A stretch of 22,663 nucleotides of DNA from XN24 sp047921455 (GTDB taxonomy: Bacteria > Pseudomonadota > Gammaproteobacteria > Steroidobacterales > XN24), in assembly GCA_047921455.1 (NCBI GenBank), contig JBLRWC010000040.1, positions 1 to 22,663 on the forward strand, in the 5' to 3' direction. The notes beneath the pieces are model-generated. The model saw nothing but the letters and a program-made list of their open reading frames with translations, was not told the DNA's origin and searched no databases. Positions 14,090-21,009 of this stretch are shown one piece after another. Each line of letters begins with the position of its first letter. Positions within the stretch are counted from its first letter, which is position 1. Position numbers and translations under genes: made by a program.

Positions 14090-15258
14090 TGGAACGAGAC
14101 CAGGCAATCCGGTTCATTCACGAACTGCTGCGCAAGATGGTCGAACTCGACGGCTCCGACCTGTTCCTCACGGCCGGTTTTCCGCCGGCCATCAAGGTGG
14201 ACGGGCGCGTCAAGCCGGTCACCGACCAGCCGCTGACGCCGCAGCAGAGCGCCTCGCTGGTGCGTAGCATCATGAATGACAAGCAGACCAAGGAATACGA
14301 CGCGACCAAGGAGTGCAACTTCGCCATTGCGCCGCCGCGTATCGGCCGCTTTCGCGTCAGCGCCTTCATCCAGCAGGGCGCCAGCGGCGCCGTGATGCGC
14401 ACCATCAACACCAAGATCCCGACTTTCGAGGAACTCGAGCTGCCGCCGGTCCTGAAGGACGTGGCGATGACCAAGCGCGGCCTGGTGCTGATCGTCGGCG
14501 GCACGGGCAGCGGCAAGTCCACCACGCTGGCCGCGATGCTCGGCTACCGCAACGAGAATTCCAAGGGCCACATCATCACCATCGAGGATCCGGTCGAGTA
14601 CGTGCACACGCACCGCAATTGCGTCGTCACGCAGCGCGAGGTCGGCATCGATACCGAGGGTTGGGCGGTGGCGCTGAAAAACACCCTGCGCCAGGCGCCC
14701 GATGTCATTCTCATCGGCGAGATTCGCGACCAGGCCACCATGGAATACGGCATCCAGTTCGCCGAGACGGGTCACCTGTGCCTCGCTACGCTGCACGCCA
14801 ACAGCGCCAACCAGGCGCTCGACCGCGTCATCAACTTTTTCCCCGAGGCCAAGCGCGACCAGTTGCTGATGGACATGTCGCTGAACATCAAGGGCATCAT
14901 CGCGCAGCGCCTGTTGCCGCGCGCCAGCGGCACCGGCCGGATCGCCGCGATGGAAGTGATGCTGGCGTCGCCGCTGATCTCCGACCTCATCTTCAAGGGC
15001 GAGGTGCACCAGCTCAAGGAAGTCATGTCGCGCTCGAACCGGCTCGGCATGAAGACCTTCGACCAGGCGCTGTTCGAGCTGTTCGAGGCCGGCAAGATCT
15101 CCTACGAGGACACCTTGCGCAATGCCGACTCGCGCAATGAGCTCCGCTTGCGCATCAAGCTCGAGAGCAAGCGTGACTTCAAGGCAAGCGACGACGGCGG
15201 CGAAAGCCTCCGGCTCGCCGACGACGTGAAGGCGAAGATCTATGGCCGGGACACCTGA
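14089..15258 (+). CDS. pilU: PilT-like type IV pilus ATPase PilU
   Basis: The product has 389 residues. PilU is a PilT paralogue that assists retraction under load and normally needs PilT. It shows GSDLFLTAGFPPAIKVDGRV at about 22-41, Walker A GGTGSGKST at 137-145, IITIEDPVEYVH, Walker B VILIGEIRD (206-214, E211) and the His box GHLCLATLH at 228-236. As in known PilU, AIRNLIRE is missing (here SPLISDLIFKGEVHQLK). The C-terminus has the typical YEDTLRNADSRNELRLRIKLES followed by a charged tail. AAGGAA lies 8 nt before the ATG at 14089; the frame is open 27 codons upstream but inside pilT. The 3' end overlaps the next ATPase gene by 17 bp. Confidence 0.96.
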   Translation: MERDQAIRFIHELLRKMVELDGSDLFLTAGFPPAIKVDGRVKPVTDQPLTPQQSASLVRSIMNDKQTKEYDATKECNFAIAPPRIGRFRVSAFIQQGASGAVMRTINTKIPTFEELELPPVLKDVAMTKRGLVLIVGGTGSGKSTTLAAMLGYRNENSKGHIITIEDPVEYVHTHRNCVVTQREVGIDTEGWAVALKNTLRQAPDVILIGEIRDQATMEYGIQFAETGHLCLATLHANSANQALDRVINFFPEAKRDQLLMDMSLNIKGIIAQRLLPRASGTGRIAAMEVMLASPLISDLIFKGEVHQLKEVMSRSNRLGMKTFDQALFELFEAGKISYEDTLRNADSRNELRLRIKLESKRDFKASDDGGESLRLADDVKAKIYGRDT

Positions 15259-16345
15259 GGAAGCGACCGCGCCGCCGGCGCCGGCCTTGTTCCAGCTTCG
15301 GCCGTACCTGAAGCTGATGGCCGACAAGGGCGCGTCGGACCTGTTCTTCACGCCCAAGGCGACCATCAAGATCAAGATCGAAGGCCAGATCATGTCGATC
15401 GGCAAGGAGCTCTTGTCGGTCGAGCTGGTCAACCAGATCGCCCTGTCGATCATGAACGAAGCCCAGCAACGCGCGGTGGAGCGGGAGCACGAGCTGGATT
15501 TCGCAATTTCCGAGCCGGGGCTCGGGCGGTTTCGCGCCAACGTGTTCCGCCAGCGCGGCAACTTCGCGCTGGTGTTGCGCTATATCACGCTCGACATGCC
15601 GCAGCTCGACGATCTCGGCCTGCCGCCGGTCCTGAAGGAGCTGGCGCTGAAAAAGCGCGGCTTGCTGCTGATGGTGGGTGCGACCGGCTCGGGCAAGTCG
15701 ACCACGCTCGCGGCCATGATCAATCATCGCAACGAGCGGCTCAGCGATCACATCATCACCATCGAAGACCCGATCGAGTACCTGCACCCGAACAAGAAAT
15801 CGATCGTCAACCAGCGCGAGCTGGGGCTGGACACGCATTCCTATGCGCGCGCGCTGAAAAGCGCCATGCGCGCGGCGCCCGACGCCGTGCTCATCGGCGA
15901 GATTCGCGACCAGGAAACCATGGAGGCCGCCATCACCCTGGCCGGCACCGGGCACCTGGCGATCGCGACGCTGCACGCCAACAACGCCTCCGAGACGCTC
16001 GACCGGATCATCAACATGTTCCCGCAGCCGCAGCACCGCCAGGTGCTGATGGACATGTCGCATTACCTCTCGGCGGTCATCGCGCAGCGGCTGGTGATCG
16101 GCGTCGACGGCCGGCGGGTGCCGGCGGTCGAGGTGCTGCTCAATACCCCCCATATCGCCGACCTGATCACCCGCGGCGACATCGGCGCTATCAAGGACGC
16201 TATTCGCGAAACCAGCCAGGGCGACATGCAAAGTTTCGATGCATCGCTCTACAAGCTCTTCAAGGAAGGCGCCATCGATCTCGAGCATGCGCTCGCCTAC
16301 GCGGACTCCAGCGTCGACCTCGAGGCGCGCATCAACTTCGGCTAG
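15242..16345 (+). CDS. Third PilT/PilU-family ATPase, PilU-like
   Basis: The product has 367 residues. It is a complete GspE/PilT-type ATPase: ASDLFFTPKATIKIKIEGQI (31-50), Walker A GATGSGKST at 146-154, IITIEDPIEYLHPNKKS, Walker B AVLIGEIRD (215-223, E220) and the His box GHLAIATLH at 237-245. It lacks AIRNLIRE and has NTPHIADLITRGDI instead, and its C-terminus (ALAYADSSVDLEARINFG) resembles PilU more than PilT. I therefore read it as a second PilU-type protein. The residues before about 20 are a Pro/Ala-rich lead. The start is set by GAAGG at 15228-15232 and the 17-bp overlap with pilU, implying one operon. Its stop is 7 bp from the convergent PyrK-like gene. Whether it acts on type IV pili or another machine is not shown by sequence. 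Confidence 0.93.
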   Translation: MAGTPEEATAPPAPALFQLRPYLKLMADKGASDLFFTPKATIKIKIEGQIMSIGKELLSVELVNQIALSIMNEAQQRAVEREHELDFAISEPGLGRFRANVFRQRGNFALVLRYITLDMPQLDDLGLPPVLKELALKKRGLLLMVGATGSGKSTTLAAMINHRNERLSDHIITIEDPIEYLHPNKKSIVNQRELGLDTHSYARALKSAMRAAPDAVLIGEIRDQETMEAAITLAGTGHLAIATLHANNASETLDRIINMFPQPQHRQVLMDMSHYLSAVIAQRLVIGVDGRRVPAVEVLLNTPHIADLITRGDIGAIKDAIRETSQGDMQSFDASLYKLFKEGAIDLEHALAYADSSVDLEARINFG

Positions 16346-16352
16346 CAAGGCA

Positions 16353-17246
16353 TCAATGCGCTGCCACTTCCCCCCAGTCGACCGAGGCGGCGTCGAAGAC
16401 CGGGCCGTCCACGCACACCCGCTTCATGGCCGGCCCCTCGGGCGTATTGATCCGCACGGCGCAGCCGGCGCAGCCGCCGACGGCGCAGGCCATGTATTCT
16501 TCCAGCGACACCTGGCAGGGCAGGCCGAACTCCTGCGCCAGGCTCGCGGCCGCCTGCAACATCGGCGTCGGACCGCAGGCGAACACCTCCACCTGGCGAC
16601 GCTTGGCCTCGTCCAGCGAGTGCAGCCACGCACGCGCCAGTTCCGTGACAAAGCCCAGGTAACAGCCGTCGAAGCCGGCGCCGCTGGCGAGCCGGCTCGC
16701 GACGCCGAGCGCTTCCATCAGCGGCATGGCCGCCGTTACGCCCGCCGGCATGCCGGCGGCCGCGATGCGCGACGCCGCCGGGGTGAACGGAAACGGAATC
16801 TCCGAGCCCATCAACACCAGCGGTGCCGGGCCGCCGGGCGTCGCGCGCGCCAGTTCCTCGGCGAGAAACACCATCGGCGGAATGCCCACGCCGCCGCCGA
16901 TCAGCAGTGGCAGGCGTTTGCCGGGTGTGGGCGCGAAAGGCCGGCCGATCGGGCCGAGTACGCTGACGCGCTCGCCGGGCCGGCGTTGCGCCAGCAGCGC
17001 CAGGCCCTCGCCGACCACCTTGAAAAGAAACTCGATGACGCCCGAACCCGGGTCCGCACGCATCAGCGACAGCGGCCGGCGCATCGGCAGCAGCGGATCG
17101 CAGGTCACGTGCGCGAAGCTGCCGGCGCGTGCGCGGGTAGCGGTTTGCGGCGCGACCAGGCGCATGATGTATTGCTCGCCCGGCCAGGCCTCGACATCGA
17201 GGACCTCGGCGTCCTCGAGGAAAATGGTGCCGCGGACATCAGCCAT
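16353..17246 (-). CDS. PyrK-like dihydroorotate dehydrogenase electron-transfer subunit
   Basis: The product has 297 residues. PyrK proteins pass electrons from class 1B dihydroorotate dehydrogenase (PyrDB) to NAD through FAD and a 2Fe-2S cluster. The features are in order. The ferredoxin-reductase-type FAD domain carries RRPLSL at about 57-61. The NAD domain has LLIGGGVGIPPM (115-125) and CGPTPM (224-229). The C-terminal cluster motif has C254, C259, C262 and C278 in MACAVGGCAGC...VCVDGPVF. All four cysteines are present. It is longer than the Bacillus protein (about 256 aa). Its start overlaps the pyrB stop by 8 bp, so it belongs to that operon. No pyrD is in the window. The alternative is a related sulfide-dehydrogenase-type FNR subunit, but the pyrB linkage favours PyrK. 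Confidence 0.85.
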   Translation of the reverse strand: MADVRGTIFLEDAEVLDVEAWPGEQYIMRLVAPQTATRARAGSFAHVTCDPLLPMRRPLSLMRADPGSGVIEFLFKVVGEGLALLAQRRPGERVSVLGPIGRPFAPTPGKRLPLLIGGGVGIPPMVFLAEELARATPGGPAPLVLMGSEIPFPFTPAASRIAAAGMPAGVTAAMPLMEALGVASRLASGAGFDGCYLGFVTELARAWLHSLDEAKRRQVEVFACGPTPMLQAAASLAQEFGLPCQVSLEEYMACAVGGCAGCAVRINTPEGPAMKRVCVDGPVFDAASVDWGEVAAH

Positions 17247-18192
17247 GGAGCGTCTCCATCACGGTCTGCATGACGGCCATGCGCACGGCCACGCCGTTGG
17301 TGACCTGCTCGGTGATCACCGACTGCGCGCTGTCGGCGACGCTGCCGGCGATTTCCACGTCGCGGTTCATCGGTCCCGGGTGCATGACGATGGCGTCCGG
17401 CCGGGCCAGCGCGAGGCGTTCCGCGGTCAGGCCGAATTCGCGGTGGAAGTCTGCCGGGTCGGGATTGCGGCTGACTTCCATGCGCTCGTGCTGGATCCGC
17501 AGGCACATCACGACATCGGCGTCGCGCACGCCGGCCTCGATGTTATCGAGCAGCGTGGCGCCGCGAAACTCGTCCGGATCCGGCGCCAGCGCCGGTGGCG
17601 CCACCAGGCGCAGCTCGCCGACGCCCAGCGCGGCCAGGGCGTGGTGCACCGAGCGCGCCACGCGGGAGTGCTGGATATCGCCGGCGATGGTCACGACGAG
17701 GTCTTCGAAAGATCCCTTGTGACGCCGCATGGTGAGGATGTCGAGCAACCCCTGGGTCGGGTGGTTCAGGTGCGACTCGCCGGCATTCAAGACTGCGACA
17801 TGGGGCGCGACATGATCGCAGATGAAAGCCGGCACGCCCGATTGCGCATCGCGGATGACGAAAATATCCACCTGCATGGCTTCCAGGGTGTAGATCGTGT
17901 CGAGCAGCGATTCACCCTTGGCGCGCGACGAGGTGCTGACGTCGAGGCTCAATACGTCGGCGCCGAGACGCCGCGCCGCCAGCTCGAAGGAGGCGCGCGT
18001 GCGGGTGCTGGGCTCGAAGAACAGGTTGGCGACGGTGCGCCCGGCGAGCGACCGGTTGCGCGCCGGCAAGGCGCCCGGCACGGTGAGGAAAGTCTCCGCC
18101 AGGTCGAGCAACTCGACCAGTCGCTCGCGCGACAAGCCTTGCAGTGTCACCAGGTGGCGGAGCCGGCCGTGCGCGTCATACTGGGTTGCCAT
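17239..18192 (-). CDS. pyrB: Aspartate carbamoyltransferase catalytic subunit
   Basis: The product has 317 residues. It condenses carbamoyl phosphate with L-aspartate in pyrimidine synthesis. It has the carbamoyl-phosphate loop FFEPSTRTRASFE (STRTR at 62-66), the mobile-loop lysine in SSRAKGES (K92), NAGESHLNHPTQGLLD (about 136-151), and MHPGPMNRDVEI near the C-terminus. These identify an aspartate rather than ornithine enzyme. In pseudomonads pyrB is preceded by pyrR and followed by a pyrC-type pseudo-dihydroorotase that forms the holoenzyme. Neither is here, since ruvX is 7 bp upstream and a PyrK-like gene overlaps the 3' end. GAGGATCCC before the ATG gives the ribosome site. Confidence 0.97.
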   Translation of the reverse strand: MATQYDAHGRLRHLVTLQGLSRERLVELLDLAETFLTVPGALPARNRSLAGRTVANLFFEPSTRTRASFELAARRLGADVLSLDVSTSSRAKGESLLDTIYTLEAMQVDIFVIRDAQSGVPAFICDHVAPHVAVLNAGESHLNHPTQGLLDILTMRRHKGSFEDLVVTIAGDIQHSRVARSVHHALAALGVGELRLVAPPALAPDPDEFRGATLLDNIEAGVRDADVVMCLRIQHERMEVSRNPDPADFHREFGLTAERLALARPDAIVMHPGPMNRDVEIAGSVADSAQSVITEQVTNGVAVRMAVMQTVMETLHG

Positions 18193-18199
18193 GGGATCC

Positions 18200-18634
18200 T
18201 CATGGGTGGTTGTCGAGCCAGTCTTGCAGAATCACGGCCGCGGCCGCGCTGTCGATATCCTTTTTCGCGATCGCCCTGCGGCGTCCCGCGCGTCGTTCGT
18301 CCTTGAGCTGCTCGTGCGCTGCTGCCGAGCTCAGGTGCTCGTCCACGGTGTCCACCGGCAGGTTGAAGCGGCCGTGCAGCCGGCGCGCGAAACGCTGGGC
18401 TGCCACGGCGATTTCGTCACCCGCCGGACCGGTATTATACGGAACCCCAACGACCAGGCGGGCCGGGCGCCACTCGTCGAGCAACGCTGCGATGCGGGTC
18501 CAGTCGGGGCCGGCGTCCGTCGCGTCGAGGGTCAGCAGCGGCTGGGCGCGACCCGTCAGGGTGTTGCCGACCGCCACCCCGATGCGGCGACGCCCGTAAT
18601 CGAAGGCCAGCAGGGTGCCCCCGCCGGACGCCAT
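18200..18634 (-). CDS. ruvX: RuvX/YqgF, RNase H-fold Holliday junction resolvase-like protein
   Basis: The product has 144 residues, normal length. Members process the 5' end of pre-16S rRNA or act in Holliday junction resolution. It has the RNase H-like acidic motif LLAFDYGRRRIGVAVG with D12, LVVGVPYN.....GDE, VDEHLSS and a final KKDIDSAAAAVILQDWL. The canonical DERLTT reads DEHLSS here, a mild deviation at the Arg. It starts 2 bp after the yqgE stop and ends 7 bp before pyrB, so it is part of a tight operon. Confidence 0.93.
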   Translation of the reverse strand: MASGGGTLLAFDYGRRRIGVAVGNTLTGRAQPLLTLDATDAGPDWTRIAALLDEWRPARLVVGVPYNTGPAGDEIAVAAQRFARRLHGRFNLPVDTVDEHLSSAAAHEQLKDERRAGRRRAIAKKDIDSAAAAVILQDWLDNHP

Positions 18635-18636
18635 GG

Positions 18637-19203
18637 TCAGGCGTGACCTGCCTCGGAGGACAGCGCCGCGATGCTGACGCCGAGCAGCGCCGCCGCGGAT
18701 TCCCAGCGGCGCTCGAAAGGCACCGAGAAGATGATGTCTGGCGAGGCGGGCACCGTCAGCCAGGCATTGTTGGCCATTTCGGCTTCCAGCTGGCCGGCTC
18801 CCCAGCCCGCGTAGCCGAGCGCCACCACCGCGCGGGCGGGGCCGTGGCCTTCGGCCAGCGACACCAGGATGTCGCGCGAGGTCGTGACCCGCAGGCCGTC
18901 CGGCACCGTGAGCGTCGAGCTGAAATTCTCGCCGCCGTTGTCATGGATGACGAAGCCGCGTTCCGGTTGTACGGGACCGCCCTGCAATACCAGCTGCTCG
19001 GCCAGTGCCGGGTTGGAAACCGGCAGATCCATCTGCCCGAGCACTTCGCCGAGCAACATGGACGTCGGCCGGTTCACGATAATGCCGAGCGCGCCGTCCG
19101 CATTGTGTTCGCAAATGTAGGTGACGGTGCGATCGAAGTTCGGGTCGTCCATGGCGGGCATGGCGACCAGGAACTGGCCGGTGAGATATTGATCTTCACT
19201 CAT
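18637..19203 (-). CDS. yqgE: YqgE/AlgH family protein (UPF0301)
   Basis: The product has 188 residues. It shows the family signature: YLTGQFLVAMPAMDDPNFDRTVTYICEHNADGALGIIVNRP at the N-terminus (about 5-45), then VLQGGPVQPERGFVIH, VTTSRDIL, ALGYAGWGAGQLEAE and NAWLTVPA.PDIIFS. Its biochemical role is not established; AlgH was tied to alginate regulation in pseudomonads. It is soluble. I chose the ATG at 19203, since the 13 codons upstream overlap the promoter at 19210-19238. There is no Shine-Dalgarno and the start is probably leaderless. It lies between tonB and ruvX, as in other gammaproteobacteria. Confidence 0.95.
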   Translation of the reverse strand: MSEDQYLTGQFLVAMPAMDDPNFDRTVTYICEHNADGALGIIVNRPTSMLLGEVLGQMDLPVSNPALAEQLVLQGGPVQPERGFVIHDNGGENFSSTLTVPDGLRVTTSRDILVSLAEGHGPARAVVALGYAGWGAGQLEAEMANNAWLTVPASPDIIFSVPFERRWESAAALLGVSIAALSSEAGHA

Positions 19204-19209
19204 GCCACT

Positions 19210-19238
19210 AGTATCCGTCGCCCACCGCGGCACGGCAA
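19210..19238 (-). promoter_or_regulatory. Promoter for yqgE, probably leaderless
   Basis: On the - strand, TTGCCG (19238-19233), a 17-nt spacer and GATACT (19215-19210) lie in the 48-bp gap after tonB. The -10 ends exactly 6 nt (AGTGGC) before the yqgE ATG. This repeats the layout seen at proC and at the gene starting at 51. It would let yqgE-ruvX-pyrB-pyrK be transcribed separately from gshB-apbE-tonB. Confidence 0.5.
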
Positions 19239-19251
19239 GCACGACACGGCG

Positions 19252-20112
19252 TTACTGCGGCGCAGCGCGCAATTCGCCGGGACCGGCGCGGCCTGCCAGG
19301 AAGCGCCATTCATAGGCGAAACGCAGCACGTCGTGTTGCGCGCGCACCGCCGGCGGGAAGGCGTCGTAGGGGCTGCCGAGGCGCACCAGGTCGATGGCGG
19401 CCTGGTCCAGCGCGCTGTGGCCGGAGGACTGGGTCAGCCGGACCTCGCGCAGCCGGCCATCGGCGGTCACCGCGACTTCGAGCACCGGGTTGCCGCCGCG
19501 CCAGCCGTCCGCGGCCGCCGGGTAGTTGAGTGTGCCGAGGCGCTCCATGCGTGCTTTCCAGGCGGCCAGGTACTCGGCGAACACGCTCTCGCGGGCGCTC
19601 ACCGAGACAAAGTACTCACGCTCCTCGGCCGCCGTCACGCGGGTCTCGCCGCCGTCGGGCGGCGACCCGGCCGGGCGGACGTCGACCTCGGGCTCCCGCG
19701 GGGCGATGGTGGCGCGCAGCGGCGCTTGCCACGAGGCGACCATTTCCGCCGCGGGCGTGTCGTGTGCCGGCGGCGTGCGTTCGCGTTCCGGTTCGTGGTC
19801 CCTGGCGTCCGTGTCGGGGGTGTCTTTCGGGGCCGGCGGCGCGTCGAAAAACTCCGGTGGCAGCGGCTCGGCCACGTTGCCGGCGCCTTCCTGGCTGGCC
19901 TGGGCGAGATATTGTGCATCGACGGGCGCTGCCTGGTCGGGCACCGGCGTATCCAGCAGGGTGACCTCGAGCGTCGGCACCTCGTCGGGCCCGCCGGAGT
20001 CCGGCGGCGCAAAGCCGACGCCGAGGATGAGCAGGCCGTGCGCGGCGGCGGCGACGAAGATCGCCCATGCCAGTCGCTCGCCGGCCATGCCGCTGGTGGC
20101 CGCGCGGTTCAT
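19252..20112 (-). CDS. TonB-family energy transducer
   Basis: The product has 286 residues. One N-terminal membrane anchor (about 14-33, LAWAIFVAAAAHGLLILGVG) is followed by a Pro/Glu/Asp-rich periplasmic spacer (about 40-165, with PPEFFDAPPAPKDTPDTDARD). A coiled segment reads 'VFAEYLAAWKARMERLG', and the TonB C-terminal domain includes NPVLEVAVTADGRLREVRLTQSSGHSALDQAAIDLV and a final strand. The spacer is acidic rather than Lys-Pro rich. The orthologue between gshB and yqgE in pseudomonads is annotated tonB3 and affects twitching motility, which would fit the pil genes nearby; that link is from memory. The start at 20112 overlaps the Gx gene stop by 4 bp (ATGA). Confidence 0.9.
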   Translation of the reverse strand: MNRAATSGMAGERLAWAIFVAAAAHGLLILGVGFAPPDSGGPDEVPTLEVTLLDTPVPDQAAPVDAQYLAQASQEGAGNVAEPLPPEFFDAPPAPKDTPDTDARDHEPERERTPPAHDTPAAEMVASWQAPLRATIAPREPEVDVRPAGSPPDGGETRVTAAEEREYFVSVSARESVFAEYLAAWKARMERLGTLNYPAAADGWRGGNPVLEVAVTADGRLREVRLTQSSGHSALDQAAIDLVRLGSPYDAFPPAVRAQHDVLRFAYEWRFLAGRAGPGELRAAPQ

Positions 20113-20657
20113 GCCCGCGTCGCCTCCGGTTCCGGCTCGAGCTTCATGAGCACGCTTGCAGCTATCACGCCGCTCACGATACCGAACACCAGCGCCGCGG
20201 TCAGCAAAAACGGCGCCAGCGTCCACAGCGCCGGGTGCGGGATGAACAACAGGAAGGCCACCAGCAGCTGGGTGCCCATGTGGGCGAGGGCGGCGCACAC
20301 GCTGTAGCCGAGCGCGCCGAGCCAGCGGCCGGCCAGCTGTCGCGCCAGCCACAAGACCAGCAGCGCGGCCGCAGCGCCGCTGGCGCTCATGATGAACGTG
20401 GGACTCAGGAAGGTGCCGACCAGCAGGCTGCCGGCGAGCACGCGCAGCGCCGATACCCAGGCCGCCGTGTACCAGCCGTAGCGCAGCAGCACGACCACCG
20501 TGACCACGTTGGCGAGCCCGGGCTTGACGCCCGGCAAGGGGCTGGGGAAGGCTGCCTCGAGGATGTGGATGGCGATCGCCAGGGCGGCAAAGCCGGCGAT
20601 CAGCCGGTCGTCGCGGGCCAGCAGCGCCGCGGGGCGTGCCTCAGAAGGTGACGGCAT
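20109..20657 (-). CDS. Gx transporter family membrane protein (heptaprenyl diphosphate synthase component I-like)
   Basis: The product has 182 residues with about five membrane segments. It has the family's conserved loop LPGVKPGLANVVTVVVLLRYG near residues 41-61, ALRVLAGSLLVG and a small-residue-rich FIMSASGAAAALLVLW. This is the 'Gx transporter / Hpre_diP_synt_I' family, ECF-S-like membrane proteins whose substrate is not known. It often neighbours a NusG_II protein and ApbE, as here. The 5' end overlaps the NusG_II gene by 17 bp and the 3' end overlaps tonB by 4 bp, so all are probably cotranslated. Confidence 0.88.
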   Translation of the reverse strand: MPSPSEARPAALLARDDRLIAGFAALAIAIHILEAAFPSPLPGVKPGLANVVTVVVLLRYGWYTAAWVSALRVLAGSLLVGTFLSPTFIMSASGAAAALLVLWLARQLAGRWLGALGYSVCAALAHMGTQLLVAFLLFIPHPALWTLAPFLLTAALVFGIVSGVIAASVLMKLEPEPEATRA

Positions 20658-21009
20658 CGAATTCGCGCGTCGCGCCGATGACTTCGACGATCACGCCGTT
20701 CGGCAGGCAGGCGGCGGCATGTCCGCCGCGCGACAACCAGCCCGCGTGGACACAGTAGCGACCGACGCAGGGCGAGTCGGTAAAACGGATGCGCCCCTCG
20801 CGGACCTCGAGTTCGCTGACGCCCATGCGGCCCGTCACCTCGAGCGACTGGTCCCGCGCCAGCGACACGCGTTGCGCCGTCATGCCGGGCGCGCTGAGCA
20901 GGGCATGTTCGGCCGGGCCCCCGCCGGCCCACAGCGCGGCCCAGCTGGCGCCGACCAGCAGCGCGGCCAGCGCGACCACGATGGCGTCCGCCGGTCGCAC
21001 CAGGCTCAT
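20641..21009 (-). CDS. NusG domain II-containing membrane-anchored protein
   Basis: The product has 122 residues. One N-terminal membrane segment (about 9-28) is followed by a small extracytoplasmic beta domain of the NusG_II type. This contains the three family cysteines C81, C86 and C101 in DSPCVGRYCVHAGWLS...AACLPN, then a final strand. The family is commonly paired with Gx transporters and ApbE and is suspected to carry redox groups outside the cytoplasm. The C-terminus reads EVIGATREFDAVTF; GAT at 112-114 partly resembles the ApbE flavinylation motif (S/T-G-A-T), but the alignment with family members makes this uncertain. Its start overlaps apbE by 4 bp. Confidence 0.88.
   Translation of the reverse strand: MSLVRPADAIVVALAALLVGASWAALWAGGGPAEHALLSAPGMTAQRVSLARDQSLEVTGRMGVSELEVREGRIRFTDSPCVGRYCVHAGWLSRGGHAAACLPNGVIVEVIGATREFDAVTF

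Noticed and set aside
16726..20307. Very long + strand frames antisense to pyrB, ruvX, yqgE and tonB
   Set aside because: All lie opposite genes with clear family motifs and show no motifs of their own.
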